From: Hippopus hippopus
Taxonomy: Eukaryota > Mollusca > Bivalvia > Cardiida > Cardiidae
Assembly: GCA_946811185.2 (NCBI GenBank)
Contig: OX328101.1
Span: 34,704,122-34,768,121 of the forward strand
Direction of reading: 5' to 3'
Length of the DNA stretch: 64,000 bases
A program made the translations under genes and the position numbers. A model generated the notes under the pieces. The model did not search any database and was not told the DNA's origin. It worked only from the letters and a program-made list of their open reading frames with translations. Positions 45,286-55,700 of this stretch are shown piece after piece. The stretch's first letter is position 1; every line of letters begins with the position of its first letter.

Positions 45286-48200
45286 GGGGTCTAATATCTC
45301 GCCATGTGTTAATAAAACTTGCGTCTTTGTCACTCATTCGAATCTTTAATAATGTATTAAAATTAGATACCACACTTCCATTAAAGACTCGTGCTTGCTA
45401 TGATGCTTTATTGTAAAAATTTCAGAAAGCCGTATGTCGGTTACATAGGTGGGGTTGTCATGTTTCATAAGAAAGTGTTCCAAGCTGTTAATGGGTTTTC
45501 AAACCTGTACTGGGGCTGGGGCGGTGAGGACGATGATATGGTCTTCAGGTTCGTATGGAATAAAGTATAATAGCATTGCGGATCACTGGTTCACGGTACT
45601 GTACATAGGGTCCAATTAAGAAAAGGCCAAAATTTTAATTAACAGAGTATAGAATCAATTACCATATAATTTTTTAATTTCATCTTTTAGCTAACGTCAT
45701 GGAAAATATCATTCAGTTTCATCCAAACATTTAAAAGACAATCCACCTTGACCTTCATCACATTCGTCACAACTCGGTCGATTCCGTATCTACATCTAAC
45801 CTCGTCTGTATCAAGGGCTTTTCCATTTTGAAATACTGCCAGTCACGTGATCTAAAACATGGCGGCTCCTTTTCAATCGATTAGCAACGGCAATAACAGC
45901 CACGGTGATAAGCAATCTATCGCTGAAAAAAAAAACGTAAGTGAAAGACCAAGTTAGAAAATAAATGTACTAAATGTTCGCCATGGTGAAATATCTAAGA
46001 AGATTCTCATGGAAAATTGTGACTAGTGTTTGCTTTCTAAGTGAAGTGTTACGATTGCAAAAACTATGAAGCGGTGTACTTACCGGCGAAGAAATGTACC
46101 GTGTAGGTGCATATCAAGCTACGTGATACAGCCGAGGGACTTAATCGACGGATCACCCGAGGTTTGCCGAATGCACTGTCCCGCTGCCATTGTGAAATTG
46201 AATCATGTGACTTCGATGGTATTCGTGAAAAAAAAACATTGCAACTTGATATATTTGGCGCCAATCTGTAGTCACATGATTAGAAAATATTGAAACATGA
46301 TCTAACAGATGATCTAGATACATCATCATGTAAGTTTGTATGTAAAATTGCGAGTAATGAAGGGTTTTAGAGGATGAGGCAAATGTTGTTAAGCATGTTG
46401 GTGGCGATTACACCGTTTTCACTTCCGATATATTTTTCTTTTATTCTAAACTTTTATTTTTGATAATGAACTTTGGCTTAAGGAAAGAAATCTCTGAGTC
46501 GAGGTATTCTCAAAATAAAGGCCAGACAAGCTGCAAGAGGGCGCAGATGTTTATTATGACGGAAAAATACCAATCACCTCGAAGCAAAATGTACCGTGAA
46601 CCTACATGTCGTGGCTATAAGAACGCAACTTGCAATAGTACCGGTGAATAAACGCAAATGGTTTAGCTAATTTAAAATTGTGTTAGTTTCTAGATTGGGA
46701 CACTTTGCATTTGGTCAATTTTCTGCATATATCCAAGAATTATTCAACCTCATTTTTAAGCCGGTTGTTAGACGAAATGGATTTTATGGATCCATAATTA
46801 TGTGATTACTTGCTTGGTGTCCAGTCTGTTAAAATTAGTGAAATACGTCTTAAAAAACGAACCCAACCAAGTCAGAAGATGAGACCGTTAGTGGTTTTGA
46901 GTAAAATAACAGACTTGAAATTTTCGTGACACCGGGCCCCGAGTCATAATTTCAATATCGTCGTGTGTTTTAATATGTAATTTTGTTGCAACTTTATTAC
47001 ATGTATAGAGTGATAAATAGGTTTGTTTCATTCAGACCTTCAGTAACTGTTGAATAGTTTTCGACGAGTGAAAAACGCAGCATATCTGACCTAGAGATTC
47101 ACATTGCTCGCACTGTTTCAAATATATAGTTCGGATGTGTACATAACGTTTTTTCTTTCTTGGATAAGGTTGTTAGCCGAAATGTTGAAAAAAAAAAGAG
47201 TGTTTTAATTCATGAATAGAAAACAGTTTTGATGATGCGCCGATCAATGTTTACCAACTGGGTCCGATGTAAGTTGCTCTTGCGGACAAGGTAGATGATA
47301 CCATAGACTACACAAAATGTGCAGGTTGATCTTGTATCTTTATTGTCTGCTACTTTGTTACCTAACCTGGAAAAAACAACCATTAAATAGCAATAAAATG
47401 GCTAGCTTTACTGACTGAAAAGGCCATTTTGATTCATAAAGGGTAAGGAACAATTTCTCGCTATCAAACAAGTTTTCAACCGCAAAATCCGGGGGCTAAT
47501 GCAAGATTAAACCGACATGAAATATCACTTTTGAGCGATGTTCTTTCCATTTTGTTCTTTTCACCCCCAGGGTCCGTCACATTAAAGTTGTCACCCTCAG
47601 TGCCAAGTCAAGATGTTATAAGTATTCATCATGGTCACATGACAGAGACGCGATATTTCAAAACAGGTAGATTTGTATATTGGTGTGATGGTGGTTTCAT
47701 TTGTTTTTTTGGTTATACCTTGTTGTTATTGTAGTTAATGTGTGTTATTGTTGACAATGTAAATATTCACGAACTTAAGACTTCCCCTTACCAAACTGAG
47801 CAGAACAGGGGCTTTTTATGCAACTGGCTACTTTCTACTATACATAGAGTTGTTATTGCTTGCACATTTAACCACCCAATCCCCTCTCCCCCTTTTAGTT
47901 AGTGTTGCGGTGCTTCTATGGATATGAGCCATGCTCTGTGAAAAGGGAGCTTAATGCATATGCAAAAAGTATCGATATATGTCAGCCTGCGCATTCCGCG
48001 CAGGCTTACCTTGACCGACACTTTTTGCCACTGGTCAATTTCTGCATGTCAAAGGACCAGTGTACCTTATGATTCAATCGGTTGTTAGACAAGGTGGATT
48101 CATAATATGTACTGTGATGACTATTTTGGTACCATGGATCATGGAGATGCATTAAACCCCCTTTTGCCAGAGCATGGCTCATATGATATTAGTTGAGGCT

Positions 48201-48828
48201 GCAGCAATCAATTTAAATATCAACCTGTCTCATTTGCTCATTGTTTGGACTTGACAGCCGTAACAGATCGCGGAAGAATTCTGTCGGATGGACTTTCATT
48301 GGTCCTCGGACAGAATGATAAATAATATTTAGATATGGAGATACAAAAAAACATTTTGTGACAGAAGCAGAATGTTTTCATATATGTCTCACAATATTTC
48401 ACAAATTACAAAGTTTTGGTAAACAAGAGCGGGAGAAAGAGAGAGCGAACGGGTAAACGGACACACAGAGAGCGGACGGATAGACAGGCAAACGGACGGA
48501 CGGACGGACACAAGCTGAAGGGTGAGGACAGAAAGACAGACGGACAGGTTAGTGTAATGATAAATTGTTCAAAGCTTTCATTCTTAAATAATGTTGCTAT
48601 TTTCATTTATTGTTTGTTGATGTATATTTTTGCAGGATAGAGTTTATTCGAACAGCCGTTGAGAGGATGTACAAAGATGGTTTAAACAGTGCGGCAAACA
48701 TGAGCCAAGTTCTGAAGATAGAGCAGTTACCCTTATATACGTGGATTTATGTGTCAGCAAATCAGTCAAACATTTCATACAAAAGTATTATACCCGTGTA
48801 CGGGGAAAAAAGGATCATGGGGCCCTGA
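39015..48828 (+). CDS. Beta-1,4-galactosyltransferase-family enzyme, complete six-exon gene
   Basis: Exons: 39015-39270, 40393-40625, 43368-43558, 45426-45548, 47571-47666, 48636-48828. They sum to 1,092 nt, coding 363 residues plus stop, and all junction phases agree (1, 0, 2, 2, 2). A short cytoplasmic N-terminus and a membrane segment (about 8-22) make a type II Golgi protein. The stem has N-glycosylation sites (N42, N76, N91). The catalytic part has VIIPYRDRE (127-135), FHDVDMLP (193-200, metal-binding DVD) and WGWGGEDDD (256-264), and ends with DGLNS (314-318) and PLYT. Family role: transfer of Gal or GalNAc from UDP-sugar in beta-1,4 linkage to terminal GlcNAc. FHDVD and YRDRE look closer to invertebrate bre-4-type enzymes than to vertebrate B4GALT1, but the donor cannot be decided. 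Where vertebrate enzymes have M-I-R-H, this has S-S-W-S-H, so the metal-binding His seems kept and the Met not. Confidence 0.92.
39289..39491 (-). mobile_element. Family D hairpin element, copy 1 (intron 1)
   Basis: 203 bp between TTAA on both sides (39285-39288 and 39492-39495). Ends start with CCCTTA. Internal hairpin near 39395-39450 of 'gtcagactgcatagtctg' type. Size, TTAA flanks and CCCT ends suggest a piggyBac-related MITE. Confidence 0.85.
39526..39728 (-). mobile_element. Family D hairpin element, copy 2 (intron 1)
   Basis: 203 bp, TTAA on both sides, with the better-kept hairpin 'agatcagactgcacgttct' and 'tgcagtctgatcttgatct'. The 34-bp spacer after copy 1 recurs after copy 2, so the two arose by tandem duplication of a 237-bp segment. 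Confidence 0.88.
39813..40068 (-). mobile_element. Family B hairpin element, decayed (intron 1)
   Basis: 'ccggcaaaagggggcttaat' at the left and 'caccttttcacagagc' at the right; core hairpin badly mutated. Confidence 0.75.
40183..40351 (-). mobile_element. Family A hairpin element, decayed (intron 1)
   Basis: Core 'gaaaatgctggctaccagca', flanks 'catttacggacgacaaat' and 'cctttctcagagtctcaaa'-like. Ends only 40 bp before exon 2. Confidence 0.7.
40393..40625 (+). CDS. Galactosyltransferase exon 2: first catalytic strand
   Basis: Acceptor ACACAG, donor CTT/GTAAGT. Codes residues 86-163 with VIIPYRDREDHLKQFL and MHPFLQAQ, the nucleotide-sugar-binding entry of the family. Confidence 0.93.
40626..43367. 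other. Galactosyltransferase intron 2 and its repeats
   Basis: Contains a GT/G run at 40771-40792, two family B elements head to tail (about 41793-42050, decayed; 42054-42320, intact with 'gtcagcctatgcgg' and 'gcctgcgcagtccgcgcagg' cores), one family D element (42561-42766, TTAA flanks) and a pogo-like end at 43002-43024 ('cagtaaaatcccacctaaca'). The rest, notably 40800-41790, holds nothing I recognise. Confidence 0.7.
43368..43558 (+). CDS. Galactosyltransferase exon 3: DVD metal-binding motif
   Basis: Acceptor TTGGCAG, donor GA/GTAAGT. Codes residues 164-226 plus two bases of E227, including LLMNIGFIESL and CYVFHDVDMLPLHPD. The segment YTCKRNAIIHMS matches the family 'Y.C...PRH.SVA' run. 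Confidence 0.94.
43559..45425. other. Galactosyltransferase intron 3
   Basis: Mostly unassigned. A (GA)n microsatellite lies at 45254-45289 and a family D-like fragment at 44515-44655 ('gatcaagatctactgc', 'gtcaagatcagactgcac'). An inverted pair 'attataccatttaaaagtat' (44890) and its complement (about 45125) bounds a ~250-bp stretch that may be one more small element. Confidence 0.5.
45426..45548 (+). CDS. Galactosyltransferase exon 4: WGWGGEDDD catalytic motif
   Basis: 123 nt, acceptor ATTTCAG, donor CAG/GTTCGT (weak). Codes PYVGYIGGVVMFHKKVF and NGFSNLYWGWGGEDDD. A stronger-looking donor 4 nt later (TTC/GTATGG) would leave phase 0 and run into a stop in exon 5, so the first is preferred. 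Confidence 0.93.
45859..45936 (+). CDS. Candidate first coding exon inside galactosyltransferase intron 4
   Basis: AAACATGGCGGCTCC gives a good start context with a YY1-like element, 17 bp after a CACGTG E-box. The frame MAAPFQSISNGNNSHGDK continues for 26 codons to AAAAAC/GTAAGT, a consensus donor in phase 0. This looks like a first exon of a nested gene or an alternative start, but no partner exon was found, and it does not fit galactosyltransferase exons 5-6 in phase. Chance is possible. Confidence 0.35.
45937..47570. other. Remainder of galactosyltransferase intron 4
   Basis: A SINE tail piece at 46080-46113 (shared with 31262-31310) and a half family B element at 46688-46823 ('ggatccataattatgtga'). 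No other feature supported. Confidence 0.5.
47571..47666 (+). CDS. Galactosyltransferase exon 5: RC...SHDRD segment
   Basis: 96 nt between CCCCCAG and CAG/GTAGAT, phase 2 in and out. Codes residues 269-299 with KSRCYKYSSWSHDRDAIF, in the place of the vertebrate GRCRMIRHSRD segment. Another frame over this exon is also open (with HHGHMTETRYF), but its phases fit neither neighbour. This is the least conserved exon. Confidence 0.82.
47924..48182 (+). mobile_element. Family B hairpin element (intron 5)
   Basis: Ends 'gagccatgctctgtgaaaag' and 'ttttgccagagcatggctc' inverted; core 'tcagcctgcgcattccgcgc'. Confidence 0.88.
48183..48635. other. End of galactosyltransferase intron 5
   Basis: Purine-rich (GAGA, GGAC)n-like stretch at 48428-48548; otherwise unassigned. 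Confidence 0.5.
48636..48828 (+). CDS. Galactosyltransferase exon 6: C-terminus and stop
   Basis: Acceptor TTTTTGCAG. Codes residues 301-363 with YKDGLNSAANMSQVL and QLPLYTWIYV, matching the family DGLNSL...YPLYT end, then TGA at 48826. No clear AATAAA directly downstream; 'attaaa' beside an A run at 48928 is one candidate. Confidence 0.92.
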
Positions 48829-49009
48829 ATCGCTAAACTGACCTTAGGGAAACCAGTTCCATTATATGTGAAAAAAGCAAAATTAAAATGAAAGTTCTCT
48901 ATATGCTAAATCAGCTTTAATCCACGAATTAAAAAAAAAAAAAAAAAACCTGAAGGTAAACTACTAGTAACCAACCTTCGTGTCATATTTTAGGACTTCA
49001 TGTGCATGT

Positions 49010-49132
49010 CCCTTTTCCACAATGTTTTCGTATTTCTTACAGACAAATTATATTCTTTCAACCACGTTTTATTTGTCGCGTGCAAATGCTTTCAGTTGGT
49101 TCAGTCCAAATATGTGTGGATTGGTAATGAGT
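49010..49132 (+). mobile_element. Family A 3' half
   Basis: 'cccttttccacaatgttttc' to 'gattggtaatgag' before TTAA; left half missing. Confidence 0.65.
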
Positions 49133-49258
49133 TAAGAGTGAAGAAGGCATCGATCTTGATTTAAAACGGTTTATCTGATCTGTATATATTACAGTGCCTC
49201 TAGCCAAAACTTCGATGTGAGACCCATTTGTTTGTTTGTTTGTTTTTTTTTTTTTTCA

Positions 49259-49524
49259 TATGAGCCATGCTCCAACAAAAGGGTGCCAAATGCATCTCCG
49301 TGATTCATTATACCAAGCTAGATATCACATAATTTCGGATCTATTTTATACATTTTTTCTGTCAAATTATTGAACCCTGGGTTACACTTGTCCTTTGACA
49401 TACTGAAAATTGATCAAAAGCAAAAAGATTCGACGCAGGTCAGCCTGCGCGGACTGCACATGAAGACCTGGGTCGATACTTTTTGCAAGCTTCTTTAGCC
49501 CCCTTTTACTAGAGCGTGGCTCAT
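49259..49524 (-). mobile_element. Family B hairpin element
   Basis: 'gagccatgctccaacaaaag' and 'cttttactagagcgtggctc' inverted ends, core 'caggtcagcctgcgcggact'. Preceded by a (GTTT)n/T run. Confidence 0.85.
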
Positions 49525-49793
49525 ATGTTTGTTTGGTGTGGAGCAGTAAATTCAGTAAATATCAAAGCCTACTTCTCACTTACTCGTATTCTTGAACAGA
49601 ACAAAAAATTATTTTGAGTAGTATATACATCGTCTGTTACTAAATAGATAAACACAATGCATTATCTATATACATGTGAAGTTGGTCAACTGAAGCAAAA
49701 AAAAAAAGATATTGCTGATCACCTCCTAAAAAAAATTGCAGCAAAGTCATTAGAACAAACCCATTTACAAATGGAAAATCAATGGGGAAAGGA

Positions 49794-50059
49794 ATGAGGC
49801 ATGCTTTGCTAAAAGGGGACACAATGCATTTCCAAAAAGTATCGACCCAGGACAGCCTATAGCTACGCAGTCTACGCAGACTGACCTGGGTCAAAACTTT
49901 TGCTACCAGTCAATTTTCTGCATGTTAAAGAAACAATCTACGATCCGATTCAATCTGTTGTTGGACGAAGTGGGTTTTATGTATCCATAATTGAAGAGTT
50001 GCTTGGTATAATGCCTTACAGAGATGCTTTAGAGCCCCTTTTGCAAGAGCATGGCTCAT
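49794..50059 (+). mobile_element. Family B hairpin element
   Basis: 'gaggcatgctttgctaaaag' and 'cttttgcaagagcatggctc' inverted ends; core partly altered by an inserted 'atagctacg'. Confidence 0.8.
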
Positions 50060-50399
50060 TGACGGATAATCAACAAATGAACATTTTGAAAACATCCATA
50101 AACAAAATGAAAGATCAACTCAAGAAAACTTTGGAAGGGCCCATGTACCTATAAATTAATATGCGACACGAATAGTTTGGGAAAAAAATGTAGAATTGTG
50201 CAAAATAGTTAATCAACGCTTGAATATGTCATATTAATGAATTCATACGAATGAAAATAACAAATTACAGGATAAAACCCCCCAAAAATATGTTTGCAGT
50301 AAGACGCAAAAAATACCGTCTGCAACAGACAACGAAATCACTGAATTCAAGCAGTTGCTTCCCCAAGCCACAAAATCTGTTTTCCAAGCCAAAGTGTTT

Positions 50400-52132
50400 G
50401 CAAGCAGCAAGACGTAAATTATTATACGCCACACAGGTACGCCACAGGAGTGATCGATACGCCACAGCAAATATATTGCTATGAATGCGTAATTTTTATG
50501 TTTGATCTTGTAGATTATGATATTATCTATCATATGTGCAAAAATTACTTAGAAATATTACATTTCGCCTGTGGCGTACCCGTGTGGCGTATAATTCAGT
50601 TGTGGCGTATTTTATCAGATCGATTTAGTGCATAAATATATAATATTTCTAAGTCATTTTCGCACATATGATAGATAATATCATAATCTACAAGATCAAA
50701 CATAATCAAAGTACTGAAAGTACTGTCAGACTAGCGAATTTGAAATAAGTGGCTATTGTATAGATGAAACTTGGTTGGTTTATACAAGATTGAAGAAAAA
50801 TTGTCAAATTCGGTTACCGAGTCCAGTCCAGTCTTTTTTTTTCATAACATAGCATTTCATTATATAAAAACAAACAATGATTGTCTGTGGTTTATAATAA
50901 ACAAGATAAATATGAAGTTTCATAAAATTTTGTCCAGTAGCTAAAGAAATATCAGTCCATAACGGAAATATAGATCAAGCCCCCTTTTTCGATGACACGG
51001 CATCAAATGAAAAAAATAAAACATCTTTATCGGCGGACTATCGTAAGGAATACATGTATGAAGTTCCATCAGTTTTTATCAAGGATTTTAAAAGATGTCT
51101 GTCCTGACGGACGAACGGACAGACAGACAATGTAGATCAAGATCAGACTGCACAGACTGTACAGTCTGATCTTGGATCTACACTATCCGACAAGGGGATA
51201 TTTTTTTCAAAAATTCAACTTTGAAATAGCAATATTCATGTTTTTACCATCAGCTTGAAAGTTTTATTCAACTTTTTTTAGCAGGTTAAGGATTAAATTG
51301 GATTATAAAGCTAATCAAAAGCACAAGATGTAATAGTTAACTATTTAACTCTTTACAAAACGAAAAATTTTACACCCCTCCAAATTCAAAGCTGTTCTAG
51401 ACCATATGTTAAATGTGGCTCAATTGGTGAAACCATATTTTAAAAGGGCTGAAAACAATATGGGAAATGGAGAAAATGCTGGTAACCGGCATTTTCTCCT
51501 TTTCCTGCATTGTTTTCAAAGGGCTTCTTCCCCACTTCTGTGAAAACTTGGGATCGTGTGATAAGGGTTAATATCCAGGACGTAAAATAACAGTTTAACA
51601 TATCAGTTTCACGGTACACAATGATCTAAGTAATGAATGACTGATGGAATGACAAGGGTTTCCTGTCCAGTGAAGGTTTGTGTAGCTGGGAATTGCTACA
51701 AGTTACAGTATTTTAGATCCATTCATAATTTTAAGTACTGCTGTGTAGGAATCAGTGATATGAGCCTGATTTGCATAGGTCGATTAATTTTCATATAAGC
51801 AAACACCATGTATATCTTGTACAGTCTATTACTTTGTAAGTAGACATGTTCAAATCGGGATGGTAGAGATTCTGTGCTTTTTGTCAAAATTGTCGTATAT
51901 GACAAAATTAAGATTCCTAACAGTAATAAATTATTTTCTGTGAGGCAGTATTTGGCAACTGTGGGTTTTTTTTTTTTTGTTTACATTGAGTCTGGCTCAA
52001 TCTGGATGCCTATAGACTAGCTTCGCTAGTCTAAAAATCACGCTTTGATAGCTATATATTTGCTGTGGCGTATCGATTTCTCCTGTGGCGTATAAATCAG
52101 CTGTGGCGTATTTTAGTGTGACCCCGAGTCTA
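50400..52132. mobile_element. Family E ('gccacag') foldback sequences with nested elements
   Basis: The left (50420-50480, 'tacgccacacaggtacgcc') and right (52050-52130, 'ctgtggcgtatcgatttctc', 'tagtgtgacccc') parts are inverted. An inner pair lies at 50490-50545 and 50640-50705. Inside are a family D fragment (51127-51293) and an intact reversed family A element (51349-51567, TTAA on both sides). The outer pairing may join pieces of more than one element. Confidence 0.6.
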
Positions 52133-52204
52133 AAATGTTGTCTTCTAGCAAAACATGTCTCCATTTTCTTTGAAAACTGCTCTTGTGTCGATAAAAGTCG
52201 TTTC

Positions 52205-52330
52205 GTTCTCAGTATGTTCGGCTTTTCACGCCGTTTTAAATAGTTCAGTTATATTGAAGAGGCCAGTGCGTCAATCCATGCTTTCCGAGACATTCTTTTC
52301 ACCTTTATCATTTATTACTCCTTTGTAGTA
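52205..52330 (-). mobile_element. Decayed SINE tail
   Basis: 'cacgccgttttaaatagttc' and 'ccagtgcgtcaatccatgct' match the SINE 3' region in reverse with many changes. Confidence 0.5.
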
Positions 52331-52697
52331 AAAGCTAGATATCTCTCTTCAAACAAGGATCGTAAATGTGTTATATACGATCCCTGGTTCAAAAAACTGG
52401 CTCCTTGTATCTTGAATCTCTTGTATCTTGTGTAAAATATGGAGCAGTGTTGAACCAAGACTAGACTTCAATTTCTGTGCATTCTGGTTTTGATTTAGAC
52501 TGTCTTAAATTTAAGCTACCCAAGTCGCCGTTTGTTGAACATTAATTGACCGTCCATGTACAGCTATCATCGGAAATTTGAAGGAAAAAAAAAAAAAGGT
52601 TCGTTTAGTCCCGGGGTCGCCTGTTGTTTTCATATTGATCAGTATACTCCAACTGATTGATGAGGTATCATAAAGCGTCTGGGTAAAAAACGCGAAA

Positions 52698-52748
52698 ATG
52701 GAAGACCATGTAATGAATGAGCTTGAGAAAGCTTCGCAAGTTGTTTTG
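52698..52748 (+). CDS. XPO4: XPO4 exon 1
   Basis: ATG at 52698, residues 1-17, with [10 protein letters not shown] in place of vertebrate QLENAAKVLM. Donor TTG/GTGAGT, phase 0. A long minus-strand frame over this exon is a shadow. Confidence 0.88.
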
Positions 52749-55700
52749 GTGAGTATATCAGTATAGTGAACCCGTTTTGATATAAACTTTATACATTTTA
52801 AGAGCATTGCAGAATTTTTTAGCATTTTTGTTAAGAAAATGACCAGCTTTGCCTTCACAAATAGATCTAGCAGAGTTCAGTGAGTGAAGAACCGCTCCCG
52901 CAAATAACACTTGTGACTGCAATGTCATCTTCTACAACAAAAATACAAAGAATTTCTCACACCTCTGCATCTCAACAGTTCCATAAAGTTGTAAATGCCA
53001 ATTCGATTTAAACGTAGGAACTTTAAATGATTTTGAAAGGAACATGGAGTACATGTAAAAGAGCGCTTAAAAAGTGAAAATGGACAGGGCATAAGCCAAT
53101 CGGGTGACAGATGTTTCGGTAACAGACGAGTTAGGTAAATTGGACTAATACAGTAAATTGATTGGATGTTTCCGTAACAAAGCAAATTTATAATTATGAT
53201 GTTTATGTACTGTTTCGTTCTCACACCCAATACGTTTGTCACACCCACACATTTTGGTGAAAACAAAAAATTAAAAATATGGTGATCAGAAGTTATTTAT
53301 TCCAGGTATTTAGCCTGGAGTGGACGAGTGTATATATACAGCATGGAATGGGCAGTATAACAAAAATATTTCGGATAAAGATTGGATAATTCAAATGAAA
53401 AAATAAACTTTTGAACAAAACAAAGCCATGTATTGGGTGTGAAGAACGTAACTACACATGAACACTATATAATTGCCTTGTTACCGAAATATCCAATCGA
53501 TTTACTCTATAAGTCTAATTTACCGAACTCGTCTGTTACTGAAACATCCGTAGATCATCTAATCTACCTTCGGTCAGCAGGGTTGCTCCGATTTTATTTT
53601 GTGATTGCTTCTCTGCACCCCTTCATGTCATGTTAAGTGCATTCTTACTGTGTAGTCTTGAAACATTGCAACTACATTTAAGTCTGAAACATCTATTTTA
53701 AGATTGAAAGAACATCTCACAATTATTAAAAATACTTTAGATGATTGATTCCTAGAGATGGTACTTGTGCTATGATATGAGTGATTCTATAGGATGACTA
53801 CGCACGCTACCATATTCTTACGGTTAATTCAGAACCTTAGATGTATTAGGCCAACCCTTTATCCCAACACATCTGTAACTTCATGATAACCTGTCATGGA
53901 GAGTGGACAGGACTCTAAGCTTTTAAAACTGGGTCACACTAAAATACGCCACAGCAGTAATTTATGCCACAGGTACACCACGGGAGAAACTGACACACCA
54001 CAGCACATTTATAACTTTCAGTTTCATAATTTTTATGTTTAGATATCTTAAATAACGTTATCTATATGTTTTTAAAAGTATAGCTGAGAAATTCCATGTA
54101 TTTCAGTAGAAATTTGATCTTGAAAGACAGCAATATTTACGTCTCCCCCCGTCAGGGTCGGGAGACAAATTGTTTTTCCCCATGCGTCCGTCTGTCTGTC
54201 CGTCTGTCTGTCTGCCTGTCAGTCACAAATTGTCCACTCTATAATTCGAAAACCTTTTAAGATATTTTGATAAAACTTCACACATTTGTAAAGCACCATG
54301 AGACGAAGTGTCATGCACAAGAACCATAACTCTGGCTTGTATATTCTTCGAGTTATTTCCCTTTTATTATTTTCCTTACTCATTTTACGTACAATTTTGT
54401 GTCTGCTCTATAACTCGAAAAGCGTTAGAGAAAAATGACCATTATTTCAATTAGAAATTGCCTTGGTCACACATCAATCCTTCTGACACCAAAAAGGAGG
54501 GAGACATCCGTTTTTTTTGTAGAAAAACAAGTTCTAGTCTGGGTTGTTCGTGAGTCTGGATCTCAAAGATGGTTGTTAAATACATTAATTTCTTCAAGGT
54601 ACATGTGTATCTTTCAGTAGATTTATTTTTCAGTTATTAAGATATTTAACAATATCGTAGCATTGAATCATCACTTTGTAAACTGTATCATCTCAGACTA
54701 ACGATTAAATTGACAAGTATCAATCGTTTGTTAAAGTTACCTCCCTTCACCATCATACTATACAGATCCAAGTTAATACAAAAGTCTGGAGACAATTTGG
54801 TTTACAAATATAGAATTCAATTCTTAATATCATTAAATATTCTTAGCATTGAAAAATAAATCTATTTAAAATTATACAAACACATCTTCAAGAATTTGAT
54901 GTTTTGTACAACTACTGCATCAATGAGATTGTGACTCTTAGTATGGCTATCTTTCAAGATCAAAATTTCTACTGAAATACATGAAATTCATTTCAACATA
55001 ATTATAAATAACATGTTAACTAAGATATCTAAACACAAAATTACGTATTGAAAGCTACAAATGTGATGTGGTGTGTCAGTTCTCTTGTGGCGTACCTGTG
55101 GCGTAAATTACTCCTGAGGCATATTTTAGTGTGACCCCTTAAAACCAGGTTACACTAAAGTATGTCACAGGAATAATTAATACCACAGATACTCCACAGG
55201 AGATAGATACGCCACAGAACAAAAATATCATTTAATTTGTATTTTTTATGTATAAATATCTAAATAAGATGTTATCTTTAGTTTGTTGATATATAAATGA
55301 GAAATTTTATGTATTTTGGTAGAAATTTGATCTCGAAAGACAGCTGTACTCAGAGTCACGATCTCGCTGCAATAATAATTTGTAAAATATCGATTTCTTG
55401 AAGATGTGTTTGTACAACTTCATAAAGATTTGTTTTTCAATTCCAAGAATATTTAATGATATTAAGAATTGAATGAATCGTAACTTTGTAAAACATATTG
55501 TCTCGAGACTCTTCTGTTAACTCAGATCTGTATAGGAAGATAGTGAAGGGAGATAACTCAAACAAATATTTGATACTTGTCATCTCTTCAAACTTTAGTC
55601 TTGAGATGATACAGTTTACAAAGTGATGATTCAATGCTTAACATTGTTAAATATCCTAAGAATTGAAAAATAAATCTTTTGAAAGTACATAAACACATCT

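Noticed and set aside
45549..45553. Later donor for galactosyltransferase exon 4 (TTC/GTATGG)
   Set aside because: Phase 0 would read exon 5 as GPSH followed by a stop.
47531..47734. Alternative frame over galactosyltransferase exon 5 (HHGHMTETRYF)
   Set aside because: Its phases do not fit exon 4 or exon 6, and joining to exon 6 gives a stop.
52511..52858. 115-residue minus-strand frame
   Set aside because: Shadow of XPO4 exon 1 and flanks; the plus strand has the protein match and the splice site.
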